Source: Streptococcus suis (GTDB taxonomy: Bacteria > Bacillota > Bacilli > Lactobacillales > Streptococcaceae). From it: 56,474 bases of DNA. Every line of letters begins with the position of its first letter. The first letter of the stretch is position 1. Shown here in pieces: positions 39,219 to 48,130 of this stretch. Where the stretch lies: assembly GCF_002964575.1 (NCBI RefSeq), contig NZ_POQQ01000047.1:1-56474 (forward strand). Reading direction: 5' to 3'. The position numbers and the translations under genes are program-made. Below the pieces are notes generated by a model. That model was not told where the DNA came from. It saw nothing but the letters and a program-made list of their open reading frames with translations, and did no database searches.

Positions 39219-39848
39219 CTGTTTGGTTAGATTGAGGCCGAATGGAACTAAATTTTCTTCTTTTTTCAAAATCCGTTGGATATTTTCCTTGTGTCGAACG
39301 ATGACAAAGAGCCCCAAAAAGATGATGATAATGGTAAAGAGCCAGTCGTAGCTAGGTAGGATAAATTTTAGTGCTGGAAATAGCAGAGCTCCTAAGATGG
39401 CTAAGGCTGCTGCCAAAACACTAGAGAAGGATACCATGGATGTCAAGTAGAGGGAGCTGGCAAAGATTAGAATGAGATAGAGGCAGAAAGCAGGTGCAAC
39501 ACCCAACAACATACCAGCAGATGTGGCAACAGCCTTACCGCCCTTGAACTGGGCAAAGATGGGGAAAGTATGTCCTAAGACAGCCATCAATCCAAAGACA
39601 ATCGGAGAAATTCCTTGGGCATGAAAGATGACGGGAAGCAAGGCTGCCAAGGTTCCTTTAAGGAAATCAATGACAAATACAATCGTACCAGCCTTTGGAC
39701 CTAAAATACGGAATGTGTTGGTTGTTCCAGTATTTCCCGAACCATGCTCACGAATGTTGATATTGAAAAAAGTTTGACCTATCCAAAGTCCTGACGGGAT
39801 AGATCCCAACAAATATGCAATAAATAGTAAAATAAGATTGACTAACAT
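39204..39848 (-). CDS. plsY: Acyl-phosphate glycerol-3-phosphate acyltransferase PlsY
   Basis: PlsY adds the first acyl chain to glycerol-3-phosphate in the membrane, using acyl phosphate. The 214-residue protein has about five membrane helices and the PlsY loop motifs [23 protein letters not shown] and [12 protein letters not shown]. The start at 39848 (MLVNLILL) fits the family; the in-frame upstream codon would lie before the promoter. The -10 (39855-39863) ends 6 bases before the ATG, so the transcript may be leaderless. Confidence 0.93.
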   Translation of the reverse strand: MLVNLILLFIAYLLGSIPSGLWIGQTFFNINIREHGSGNTGTTNTFRILGPKAGTIVFVIDFLKGTLAALLPVIFHAQGISPIVFGLMAVLGHTFPIFAQFKGGKAVATSAGMLLGVAPAFCLYLILIFASSLYLTSMVSFSSVLAAALAILGALLFPALKFILPSYDWLFTIIIIFLGLFVIVRHKENIQRILKKEENLVPFGLNLTKQKKRV

Positions 39849-39854
39849 GCTTCC

Positions 39855-39863
39855 ATTATAGCA
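39855..39863 (-). promoter_or_regulatory. Extended -10 promoter abutting the plsY start codon
   Basis: On the minus strand TGCTATAAT is followed by GGAAGC and then ATG, the same 6-base spacing seen for mtaR and uvrC. Confidence 0.6.
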
Positions 39864-39931
39864 CAATTTCTTTTGAATTCTCCTCAAATGCGTTTTCTTA
39901 GCTGTTCCAGCCGAAAGTTAGCAGAAAAATT

Positions 39932-39960
39932 TTGCAAAAATGCTGAAAAACTTGTAATAT
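39932..39960 (+). promoter_or_regulatory. parE promoter
   Basis: TTGCAA (39932-39937), a 17-base spacer and TAATAT (39955-39960). The predicted start lies near 39967. Confidence 0.6.
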
Positions 39961-39989
39961 AGTAAGGATGACAAGTATGGAGGTCAGTT

Positions 39990-41939
39990 TTGACTAAGAA
40001 AGAGATTAACATAAATAACTATAATGACGATGCCATTCAGGTACTGGAAGGGCTGGATGCCGTTCGCAAACGCCCTGGTATGTACATCGGCTCAACAGAC
40101 GGAAATGGCTTGCACCACATGGTCTGGGAGATTGTCGACAACGCTGTCGATGAAGCCCTGTCTGGTTTCGGTGATCGGATTGACGTGACCATTAACAAGG
40201 ACGGCAGTCTCTCTGTGTCTGACCGTGGACGTGGGATGCCTGTCGGTATGCACGCTACAGGCAAGCCAACCGTCGAAGTCATCTTCACCGTTCTCCACGC
40301 AGGTGGTAAGTTCGGTCAAGGTGGCTACAAGACTTCAGGTGGTCTCCACGGGGTTGGTTCTTCGGTGGTCAATGCCCTGTCCAGCTGGTTGGAAGTGGAA
40401 ATTACCCGTGATGGTGCTGTTTACAAGCAACGGTTTGAGCAGGGCGGAAAGCCAGTCACGACCTTAGAGAAGATTGGTACTGCACCAAAATCAAAAACAG
40501 GTACAAAGGTTACCTTTATGCCTGATGATACCATCTTCTCGACGACGGATTTCAAGTTCAACACCATCGCCGAACGCCTGAAAGAATCAGCCTTCTTGCT
40601 CAAGCAAGTCACCATGACCCTGACAGATGAGCGGACGGGTGAGCAGGAGGAGTACCACTACGAAAATGGCGTTCAGGACTTTGTATCCTACCTCAACGAA
40701 GACAAGGAAACTCTGACACCAGTCCTCTATTTTGAAGGAGAAGATGCAGGTTTCCAGGTCCAAGTTGCCATGCAGTACAACGATGGTTATTCAGATAACA
40801 TCCTGTCCTTTGTCAACAACGTTCGGACCAAGGACGGCGGTACCCACGAAACAGGTCTTAAACTAGCCATTACCAAGGCCATGAACGACTATGCTCGTAA
40901 GACCAACTTGCTCAAGGAAAAGGACAAGAACTTGGAAGGCTCTGACTACCGTGAAGGTTTGTCTGCTGTCCTTTCTATCCTTGTACCAGAAGAGCATTTG
41001 CAGTTTGAAGGACAGACCAAGGACAAGCTGGGAAGCCCACTTGCTCGTCCTGTGGTGGACGGCATTGTGTCGGACAAGCTAACCTTCTTCCTTTTGGAAA
41101 ATGGGGAATTAGCTTCAAATCTAGTTCGTAAAGCCATCAAGGCGCGTGACGCCCGCGAGGCTGCGCGTAAGGCGCGTGACGAATCCCGAAACGGTAAGAA
41201 AAATAAGAAGGACAAGGGCCTCCTATCAGGAAAATTAACCCCAGCCCAGTCTAAAAATCCAGCCAAAAACGAACTTTATCTGGTCGAGGGAGATTCAGCC
41301 GGAGGCTCTGCCAAACAGGGCCGTGACCGCAAATTCCAAGCCATTCTACCCTTGCGAGGCAAGGTGATCAACACTGCTAAGGCAAAAATGGCGGACATTC
41401 TCAAAAACGAAGAAATCAACACCATGATTTACACCATTGGTGCAGGTGTTGGCTCAGACTTTACACTGGAAGATGTCAACTATGACAAGATTATTATCAT
41501 GACCGATGCGGATACGGACGGTGCCCACATTCAGACCCTCTTGCTGACTTTCTTCTACCGTTATATGCGACCATTGGTAGAAGCAGGTCGAGTTTACATC
41601 GCCCTTCCACCCCTCTACAAGATGTCAAAAGGCAAGGGCAAGACAGAAAAGATTGCTTATGCTTGGTCTGACGGGGAATTAGAAGATCTCCGTAAGGATT
41701 TTGGCAAGGGCTTTATCCTCCAACGCTACAAGGGTCTAGGTGAGATGAATGCCGATCAGCTCTGGGAAACAACTATGAACCCTGAAACCCGTACTCTTAT
41801 CCGTGTCACCATTGAAGACCTGGCCCGTGCTGAACGCCGTGTATCCGTCCTCATGGGCGACAAGGTCGAACCACGCCGCAAGTGGATTGAGGACAATGTG
41901 AAGTTTACCTTGGAAGAAGCGACAGCTTTTACCAAATAA
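39990..41939 (+). CDS. parE: DNA topoisomerase IV subunit B, ParE
   Basis: ParE supplies ATP hydrolysis and part of the DNA gate for decatenating chromosomes. The 649-residue protein has the GHKL ATPase (about 1-220) with EIVDNAVDEA and GRGMPVG, the transducer domain, and the TOPRIM domain with EGDSAGGSAKQ, PLRGKVINT and DADTDGAHI. The start is TTG at 39990, 6 bases after ATGGAGG; no in-frame ATG is near. A 9-codon frame starting at 39968 overlaps this start and may couple translation. Fic and DUF1232 genes lie between it and parC. Confidence 0.95.
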   Translation: MTKKEININNYNDDAIQVLEGLDAVRKRPGMYIGSTDGNGLHHMVWEIVDNAVDEALSGFGDRIDVTINKDGSLSVSDRGRGMPVGMHATGKPTVEVIFTVLHAGGKFGQGGYKTSGGLHGVGSSVVNALSSWLEVEITRDGAVYKQRFEQGGKPVTTLEKIGTAPKSKTGTKVTFMPDDTIFSTTDFKFNTIAERLKESAFLLKQVTMTLTDERTGEQEEYHYENGVQDFVSYLNEDKETLTPVLYFEGEDAGFQVQVAMQYNDGYSDNILSFVNNVRTKDGGTHETGLKLAITKAMNDYARKTNLLKEKDKNLEGSDYREGLSAVLSILVPEEHLQFEGQTKDKLGSPLARPVVDGIVSDKLTFFLLENGELASNLVRKAIKARDAREAARKARDESRNGKKNKKDKGLLSGKLTPAQSKNPAKNELYLVEGDSAGGSAKQGRDRKFQAILPLRGKVINTAKAKMADILKNEEINTMIYTIGAGVGSDFTLEDVNYDKIIIMTDADTDGAHIQTLLLTFFYRYMRPLVEAGRVYIALPPLYKMSKGKGKTEKIAYAWSDGELEDLRKDFGKGFILQRYKGLGEMNADQLWETTMNPETRTLIRVTIEDLARAERRVSVLMGDKVEPRRKWIEDNVKFTLEEATAFTK

Positions 41940-41962
41940 TCTCAGGGAAGTTGAGGGGCCAT

Positions 41963-42565
41963 ATGGTTTTAGAAAATAAATTGGGGATTGAAAATGTGGC
42001 TGAATTAGCCCGTCTTGAAGAACAAATTAGCAAGAAAAAAGCAGCTCAACTGTTCGAAACTGGCCAGTTATTCCAGATAGAAGTTGGGACTTTTGCAGGT
42101 TTGGCACACATTCATCAGGCTTTATTTGAGGATATTTACGACTTTGCAGGGAAAATTCGTGATGTCAACATTGCCAAGGATAATTTTCAATTCGCTCCAC
42201 GAATCTTTCTTGAGCAGTCTTTGGCCTATATTGACAAGCTACCTCATGAAACCTTTGACGAAATTGTTGAAAAATATGCGGATATGAACATTGTACATCC
42301 ATTCCGAGAAGGAAATGGACGCAGTATGCGTATCTGGTTGGATTGTATGTTTCGAGCTAGTTTGGGCAAGGTCATTGATTGGAATAACATTGATAAAGAC
42401 GAGTATTTCAATGCCATGATTAGAAGTCATGTATCAACAGGAGAACTCAAATACTTATTGCTACATTCTTTGACTGACGATCTTGGTCAGGCCACTTATT
42501 TCAAGGGTATTGACCATTCTTATTACTATGAAGGATACAATCTTTATCGCACTGCGGATTTGTAA
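41963..42565 (+). CDS. fic: Class III Fic protein (adenylyltransferase) inside the topoisomerase IV cluster
   Basis: Fic enzymes transfer AMP to target hydroxyls. The 200-residue protein has the core motif HPFREGNGR (112-120; His112 is the catalytic base). The C-terminus has SYYYEG (186-191), which fits the (S/T)xxxE(G/N) inhibitory motif, with Glu190 expected to block the ATP site. C-terminal placement marks class III, of which Neisseria Fic is the studied member. Fic toxins of related classes AMPylate GyrB and ParE and stop DNA supercoiling control. Here the gene lies 23 bases after parE and upstream of parC. The ATG at 41963 follows GAGGGG. Confidence 0.88.
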   Translation: MVLENKLGIENVAELARLEEQISKKKAAQLFETGQLFQIEVGTFAGLAHIHQALFEDIYDFAGKIRDVNIAKDNFQFAPRIFLEQSLAYIDKLPHETFDEIVEKYADMNIVHPFREGNGRSMRIWLDCMFRASLGKVIDWNNIDKDEYFNAMIRSHVSTGELKYLLLHSLTDDLGQATYFKGIDHSYYYEGYNLYRTADL

Positions 42566-42597
42566 CTCTAGTACAGACAAACTATGTGAGGTGTTTT

Positions 42598-43101
42598 ATG
42601 CCACTAAGAGTAAAATTAACTGACCGTTTTCAAAAACAGCTGACTGAATGGGCTCGAAAGCGCAAGCAATTTAAAAACAAACAAGAATTAGAAGAAAAGT
42701 TTGACCAGGCGCTTGAAACTTGGAAATCGTCCAAGACTAGAGACCGGGCAGAAGCCTTGTTGTCTGATCAAGGGAAATTGGAACATTTTCTACAAGATAT
42801 CGAGAAGAAATTGGCGCGACTTCCATTTGGCGGGGACAAGTTTTCAGCCATTCCGGGGATGATTTCCATGGTTAGAAGCTATGTCAAGCGAGAATATACG
42901 ACCTTACCAAAAGGAGCTATTTTAGCTACAATTGGTGCCTTAATCTACTTTTTCAGCCCACTAGATGCTCTGCCTGATTTCCTATTCGGACCAGGTTTGC
43001 TGGATGATGCCTTTGTCCTTAATGCCTGCCTCAAATTGGTTAAGTCTGATGTAGATGAGTATAGGATCTGGCAGGCAAGTCAGAGGAAGATGGAAGAGTA
43101 G
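42598..43101 (+). CDS. YkvA/DUF1232 family membrane protein
   Basis: The 167-residue protein has a charged helical N-terminal half (1-100, Lys/Glu rich, perhaps coiled coil). The short DUF1232 segment follows (about 104-150), with GALIYFFSPLDALPDFL and GLLDDAFVLNACLKL, two membrane-associated helices. Function of the domain is unknown. The ATG at 42598 follows GTGAGGTG. It lies 32 bases after fic and 40 bases before parC, so it is probably part of the parE-parC transcript. Confidence 0.85.
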   Translation: MPLRVKLTDRFQKQLTEWARKRKQFKNKQELEEKFDQALETWKSSKTRDRAEALLSDQGKLEHFLQDIEKKLARLPFGGDKFSAIPGMISMVRSYVKREYTTLPKGAILATIGALIYFFSPLDALPDFLFGPGLLDDAFVLNACLKLVKSDVDEYRIWQASQRKMEE

Positions 43102-43141
43102 CTCTGCTATTTTACATAAAAGAAAATAAAAGAAGAAAACT

Positions 43142-45595
43142 ATGAGCAACATTCAAAACATGTCCCTTGAGGACATCATGGGAGAGCGTTTTGGTCGCTA
43201 CTCCAAATACATTATTCAGGAACGGGCCTTGCCGGACATTCGGGATGGTCTGAAACCTGTTCAGCGCCGTATCCTCTACTCTATGAATAAGGACGGCAAT
43301 ACCTTTGACAAGGGCTACCGCAAGTCTGCCAAGTCAGTCGGGAATATCATGGGGAATTTCCACCCACACGGTGATTACTCTATTTATGATGCCATGGTTC
43401 GTATGTCTCAGGACTGGAAAAATCGTGAGATTTTGGTCGAGATGCACGGAAATAATGGTTCAATGGACGGTGATCCACCGGCTGCCATGCGTTATACCGA
43501 GGCTCGTTTGTCTGAGGTGGCTGGCTATCTGCTAGCTGACATCGAGAAAAAGACTGTGCCATTTGCCTGGAACTTTGACGATACGGAAAAAGAACCCACT
43601 GTGCTACCAGCTGCCTTCCCTAATCTCTTGGTCAATGGAGCGACAGGAATTTCAGCTGGGTATGCGACTGACATCCCGCCACATAATCTGGCGGAGGTCA
43701 TCGATGCCGTTGTCTACATGATTGATCATCCGACAGCTAAATTAGAAAAGTTGATGGAGTTCTTGCCTGGACCAGACTTCCCAACAGGTGCCATTATCCA
43801 AGGGGCTGATGAAATCAAGAAAGCCTATGAAACTGGTAAAGGCCGTGTCGTTGTTCGTAGCCGTTGTGAAATCGAGCAGCTCAAGGCTGGTAAGAAACAG
43901 ATTGTCATTACTGAGATTCCTTACGAGGTCAACAAGGCTGTTCTGGTAAAAAAGATTGACGATGTCCGTGTCAACAACAAGGTGCCTGGTATTGCCGAGG
44001 TGCGTGATGAGTCAGACCGGACAGGTCTGCGGATTGCCATTGAGCTGAAAAAAGACAGCGATGAGCAGACCATTCTCAACTACCTTTACAAATATACCGA
44101 CCTGCAAATCAATTACAACTTCAACATGGTGGCTATTGACAACTTCACACCGCGTCAGGTCGGCTTGCAGAAGATTCTGTCCAGCTACATCGCCCACCGC
44201 CGTGAGATTATCATTGCCCGGTCTAAGTTTGACAAGGAAAAGGCAGAAAAACGTCTCCATATCGTAGAAGGTTTGATTCGTGTTATTTCTATTTTGGACG
44301 AGGTTATTGCCCTTATCCGTGCTTCTGAGAACAAGGCTGACGCCAAGGAAAACTTGAAAATTAGCTATGATTTCAGTGAGGAACAGGCTGAGGCTATCGT
44401 AACCTTGCAACTTTACCGCTTGACAAACACCGATATTGTGACCTTGGAGAATGAAGAAGCAGCTCTACGTGAGCAGATTCAAACCTTGGCAGCTATTATC
44501 GGCGATGAGCGGACCATGTTCAATCTCATGAAGAAGGAACTGCGTGAGGTCAAGAAGCAATTTGGCAATCCTCGTTTGAGTGAATTGCAGGATCAGGCAG
44601 AAACGATTGAGATTGACACCGCCAGCTTGATTGTCGAAGAAGAAACTTTTGTCAGCGTGACCAAGGCAGGTTACATCAAACGGACAAGTCCGCGTTCTTT
44701 CAATGCCTCAACGTTGGAAGAAATGGGCAAGCGGGACGATGACCAGCTGATTTTCTTGCAGAATGCCAAGACAACCCAGCACCTATTGCTCTTTACCAAT
44801 CTTGGAAATGTCATCTACCGACCTGTCCATGAGTTGACAGATATTCGTTGGAAGGATATTGGTGAACACCTGAGCCAGACTCTCATGAACTTTGACACCA
44901 ATGAAGAGATTATCTTCGCTGAATTGGTAGAGAATTTTGAAGAGGGAACTTATTTCGCGGTGACCAAATACGGTCAAATCAAGCGTGTGGTGCGGAAGGA
45001 GTTCACGCCATGGCGGACTTATAAGTCTAAGTCAACCAAGTATGCCAAACTTAAAGATGCAGAGGATTTGGTTATTACCATATCGCCTGTAGTCTTGGAT
45101 GACATCATGCTCATGACAGAAAAGGGCTACGCTCTGCGATTTAACATCGAAGAAGTGCCAATCATCGGTGCCAAGGCGGCCGGTGTCAAGGCGGTCAACC
45201 TCAAGGATGGGGATGTGGTGGCTGCGGCCTTTATCAGCAACACCAGCTCCGTCTATCTCCTGACTCAGCGTGGTAGTTTGAAGCGGATGGCGACGGAGGA
45301 AATCCCTGTGACCAGTCGTGCCAAGCGTGGTTTGCAGGTTCTGCGAGAGCTCAAGGCTAAGCCTCACCGTGTCTTTGCGGCGGGTCCAGTCTTGACGGAT
45401 CAGGGTGATTTTGACCTCTTTAGCACGGCAAATGAAGATGAAACGACTAGCCAAGTTCTTCATGTCCAGTCCAAAACTGGTAAACTCTATGATGTTGATG
45501 TAACTCAGCTCAACCTGTCCGAACGCACTAGCAACGGCAGTTTTATTTCAGACACCATTTCTGATGAGGAAGTGTTGGCTGCTTGGATAAAATAA
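43142..45595 (+). CDS. parC: DNA topoisomerase IV subunit A, ParC, with Tyr at position 79
   Basis: ParC cuts and rejoins DNA with ParE. The 817-residue protein has the winged-helix/tower region with the active-site Tyr in [11 protein letters not shown] and a C-terminal beta-pinwheel. In the quinolone-resistance region [13 protein letters not shown], residue 79 is Tyr (codon TAC) while Ser is usual; Asp83 is unchanged. Ser79 to Tyr or Phe is a well-known fluoroquinolone-resistance change in streptococci. The last 55 bases shared with 46615-46669 show a second copy of the gene's 3' end downstream. A terminator follows at 45605-45631. Confidence 0.95.
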   Translation: MSNIQNMSLEDIMGERFGRYSKYIIQERALPDIRDGLKPVQRRILYSMNKDGNTFDKGYRKSAKSVGNIMGNFHPHGDYSIYDAMVRMSQDWKNREILVEMHGNNGSMDGDPPAAMRYTEARLSEVAGYLLADIEKKTVPFAWNFDDTEKEPTVLPAAFPNLLVNGATGISAGYATDIPPHNLAEVIDAVVYMIDHPTAKLEKLMEFLPGPDFPTGAIIQGADEIKKAYETGKGRVVVRSRCEIEQLKAGKKQIVITEIPYEVNKAVLVKKIDDVRVNNKVPGIAEVRDESDRTGLRIAIELKKDSDEQTILNYLYKYTDLQINYNFNMVAIDNFTPRQVGLQKILSSYIAHRREIIIARSKFDKEKAEKRLHIVEGLIRVISILDEVIALIRASENKADAKENLKISYDFSEEQAEAIVTLQLYRLTNTDIVTLENEEAALREQIQTLAAIIGDERTMFNLMKKELREVKKQFGNPRLSELQDQAETIEIDTASLIVEEETFVSVTKAGYIKRTSPRSFNASTLEEMGKRDDDQLIFLQNAKTTQHLLLFTNLGNVIYRPVHELTDIRWKDIGEHLSQTLMNFDTNEEIIFAELVENFEEGTYFAVTKYGQIKRVVRKEFTPWRTYKSKSTKYAKLKDAEDLVITISPVVLDDIMLMTEKGYALRFNIEEVPIIGAKAAGVKAVNLKDGDVVAAAFISNTSSVYLLTQRGSLKRMATEEIPVTSRAKRGLQVLRELKAKPHRVFAAGPVLTDQGDFDLFSTANEDETTSQVLHVQSKTGKLYDVDVTQLNLSERTSNGSFISDTISDEEVLAAWIK

Positions 45596-45604
45596 ATAAG
45601 GTGA

Positions 45605-45631
45605 AAGATTGTCTTTAGACAGTCTTTTTTG
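45605..45631 (+). terminator. parC terminator
   Basis: AAGATTGTC, TTTA loop and GACAGTCTT followed by Ts. An extended -10 (TGTTATACT, 45630-45638) overlaps its end and probably serves the lipoprotein gene. Confidence 0.8.
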
Positions 45632-45667
45632 TTATACTGATATGGAATATATGAGGAGAAGAATAGA

Positions 45668-46588
45668 ATGAAAAAAATCCGTAAATACCTGATAATAATT
45701 ATCTTTTGTTGTATGCTCCCTAGTTTGTCTGCTTGTGCATCTCCAGAGAGTATGTTGGAGTTTTTAGCTGGAAAAGAGCGTTCAGTTTCCGAGGAAGGAA
45801 TCTATATTGACGCTTTTGAATCGTTTTTCCATGCTAAACCTTCTTTACAAATATATGAACATATTCCGGCAGGATTACTACAAGGAACTTCGATGACCAG
45901 CTATGAGGTTGTCATTGGCGAAGAATTAGCTAAAAATCCTATTTTTGATGTTGGAGAGGCTTCTTGGACGCCGGAAAGTACCATTGATTTACCAGACCCA
46001 TATGCTCACGATGGAGTAGCCTTCGAAAATGCCCGCAAATTTGTGTTTGATGATGTGATTTCACATCCTTTATGGCGTATTGGAGCTGAAGTTTTCAATA
46101 ATGAGTGGATCCAGACTAATTTGGTGAAAGAACCCTATAAGATTATCTCGGTAGATAATGAGACAATAAGGAAAGAGGATCTAAATATATGGCCCTTTGT
46201 AACACTTGACTTGGATTCCTTTGATAACACAGCATACCAATATGTATCTAGAATACATGAGTTAGTGACTCTTGAACTAGATAAAGAATCAGGTTATTTG
46301 ACTTATAAAATTGATGAAAAAGACAGAGAAGAGCTGGTAAACATTTTTAGAAAACTTTTTTCAGAGGGATATGTCGGAAAACAGGACGAAGAAAACAGTA
46401 TCTTTAATCAAATAGGTCTTGTGATTGATACTGAATTCACATCGGAAGAATTGGAGAATGGTACAAATAATGCAGATATAGTCGGTCGATTTGTCAATTT
46501 AGATGTCCTTCCTGAAGGAATGATTCTCTATTTGTATGACAGTCATTTTAATCTAATTACCTATGGATTGGATGATACTGAGCAATAA
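45668..46588 (+). CDS. Lipoprotein of unknown function
   Basis: The 306-residue protein has a basic N-terminus, a hydrophobic core and lipobox LSAC with Cys23, so it should be lipid-anchored outside the membrane. The mature part is acidic, with Asp/Glu-rich segments and several aromatic residues, and shows no domain I recognise. It has AGGAGAAG in front of the ATG and its own promoter at the end of the parC terminator. It is flanked by a direct repeat of the parC 3' end, so it was probably inserted here. Confidence 0.75.
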   Translation: MKKIRKYLIIIIFCCMLPSLSACASPESMLEFLAGKERSVSEEGIYIDAFESFFHAKPSLQIYEHIPAGLLQGTSMTSYEVVIGEELAKNPIFDVGEASWTPESTIDLPDPYAHDGVAFENARKFVFDDVISHPLWRIGAEVFNNEWIQTNLVKEPYKIISVDNETIRKEDLNIWPFVTLDLDSFDNTAYQYVSRIHELVTLELDKESGYLTYKIDEKDREELVNIFRKLFSEGYVGKQDEENSIFNQIGLVIDTEFTSEELENGTNNADIVGRFVNLDVLPEGMILYLYDSHFNLITYGLDDTEQ

Positions 46589-46614
46589 TAATCTATAAAC
46601 CAAGATTTAATACT

Positions 46615-46688
46615 AACGCACTAGCAACGGCAGTTTTATTTCAGACACCATTTCTGATGAGGAAGTGTTTAGGGCTTGGATTGATTAG
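46615..46688 (+). repeat. Duplicate parC 3' end
   Basis: Bases 46615-46669 are identical to 45522-45576 inside parC. The copy keeps the same reading phase and continues to a stop, coding an alternative ParC tail with EEVFRAWID instead of EEVLAAWIK. It is too short to work as a gene and looks like the end of a displaced parC allele. Confidence 0.85.
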
Positions 46689-46697
46689 GTATTTAGA

Positions 46698-46808
46698 ATG
46701 AAAAAGAGATTCCTTATTTTGTTCACTATCCTAGTACTGATAGTCCTTACCATGAAAGTCTTTCCTACCTTTGAGGAATGGCTTCACCGGCTGATTGGTT
46801 GGTACTAA
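46698..46808 (+). CDS. Small single-pass membrane protein
   Basis: A 36-residue ORF has MKKR, then a strong hydrophobic helix (5-18), then an amphipathic tail ending HRLIGWY. The ribosome site is weak (TTAGGT). A clear terminator follows directly at 46822. It probably lay directly after parC before the lipoprotein gene was inserted. Function unknown. Confidence 0.55.
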   Translation: MKKRFLILFTILVLIVLTMKVFPTFEEWLHRLIGWY

Positions 46809-46821
46809 TCTTATTGAAATG

Positions 46822-46843
46822 AACCCGCTCCGGCGGGTTTTTT
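46822..46843 (+). terminator. Intrinsic terminator before ilvE
   Basis: AACCCGC, TCCG loop, GCGGGTT and a T run. Confidence 0.9.
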
Positions 46844-46928
46844 CTAATGTTGCAAAATATTCTGAATTTTTCTTGTAAATCACTTTCAAAAGTAGTAAAA
46901 TAATAAAAAATACCTTTGGAGAAACTAT

Positions 46929-47951
46929 ATGTCAGTAAACATCGACTGGGAAAACCTTGGTTTTGCCTATATGAAACTACCTTACCGCTTCATCGCTCAT
47001 TTCAAAAACGGTCAGTGGTCAGAAGGGCAATTGACCGAAGATGCAGAACTTCACATTTCAGAAAGCTCACCAGCCCTCCACTACGGACAACAGGCCTTTG
47101 AAGGCCTCAAGGCCTATCGCACCAAGGATGGAAAGCTTCAGCTCTTTCGTCCAGACCAAAACGCTGAGCGCCTGCAACGCACAGCTGACCGCTTGCTCAT
47201 GGAGCCTGTTCCGACGGAGCTCTTCATCAAGGCTTGTAAAGAAGTAGTGAGAGCCAACGCAGACTACGTCCCTCCCTATGGAACTGGTGGCACCCTCTAT
47301 CTTCGCCCTCTCCTAATCGGCGTTGGCGACATCATCGGTGTGAAACCTGCGGAAGAGTACATTTTCACTGTTTTTGCCATGCCAGTTGGCAACTACTTCA
47401 AAGGCGGATTAGCTCCGACCAACTTCCTCATCCAAGACAAGTACGACCGTGCAGCACCTAACGGAACTGGGGCAGCCAAGGTTGGCGGTAACTATGCAGC
47501 GTCGCTCTTACCGGGCCAATATGCCAAAAAGCAGGGCTTCTCAGACGTGATTTACCTGGACCCAGCTACCCACACCAAGATTGAAGAAGTCGGCTCAGCA
47601 AACTTTTTTGGGATTACCACCAATAACGAGTTTGTCACACCGATTTCACCGTCAATCTTGCCCTCTATAACCAAGTATTCTCTCTTGTATCTAGCAGAGC
47701 ATCGTCTGGGGATGAAGGCAGTGGAGCGAGAAGTCCTTGTCGAAGAATTAGACCAGTTTGTCGAAGCAGGAGCCTGCGGAACGGCAGCAGTGATTTCGCC
47801 AATTGGTGGTGTCCAAATCGCAGACAAACTCCATGTTTTCCATAGCGAAACAGAAGTAGGTCCAGTGACCCGTAAACTCTATGAAGAATTAACAGGCATC
47901 CAGTTTGGTGATATTGAAGCACCAGCAGGATGGATTGTTGAAGTGGAATAA
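46929..47951 (+). CDS. ilvE: Branched-chain amino acid aminotransferase IlvE
   Basis: IlvE interconverts Leu, Ile and Val with their keto acids using glutamate. The 340-residue protein is a fold-type IV PLP enzyme of the eukaryote-like length class. It has HYGQQAFEGLKAYR (51-64), RPDQNAERLQ, and the PLP Lys184 in GAAKVGGNYAAS. GGAGAAAC lies before the ATG. It is bounded by terminators at 46822 and 47959 and so is monocistronic. Confidence 0.95.
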   Translation: MSVNIDWENLGFAYMKLPYRFIAHFKNGQWSEGQLTEDAELHISESSPALHYGQQAFEGLKAYRTKDGKLQLFRPDQNAERLQRTADRLLMEPVPTELFIKACKEVVRANADYVPPYGTGGTLYLRPLLIGVGDIIGVKPAEEYIFTVFAMPVGNYFKGGLAPTNFLIQDKYDRAAPNGTGAAKVGGNYAASLLPGQYAKKQGFSDVIYLDPATHTKIEEVGSANFFGITTNNEFVTPISPSILPSITKYSLLYLAEHRLGMKAVEREVLVEELDQFVEAGACGTAAVISPIGGVQIADKLHVFHSETEVGPVTRKLYEELTGIQFGDIEAPAGWIVEVE

Positions 47952-47958
47952 AATTTTC

Positions 47959-47993
47959 TCCTATTCAGTTAGAACTGGGTAGGAATTTTTTTG
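47959..47993 (+). terminator. ilvE terminator
   Basis: TCCTATTCAGTT and AACTGGGTAGGA form a 12-base stem with two G-U pairs followed by TTTTTTT. Confidence 0.85.
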
Positions 47994-48074
47994 AAAGTTG
48001 ACCGCATGGTATTAGACTAATGAGTAAAATTTTTTGATATTAGAGAGCTCTTGACCACTAATTAGAAATAAATT

Positions 48075-48083
48075 TGTTATAAT
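48075..48083 (+). promoter_or_regulatory. Promoter of the polysaccharide locus
   Basis: TGTTATAAT is a perfect extended -10. A TTGACC lies 21 bases upstream of the hexamer, too far to count as an ordinary -35. Confidence 0.65.
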
Positions 48084-48130
48084 GGAATGACTTAAAATAT
48101 TTTTTCTACACTTAGAAAGGTAAAAGATGT

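Noticed and set aside
45032..45463. 143-residue minus-strand ORF in parC
   Set aside because: Shadow frame of the ParC C-terminal domain.
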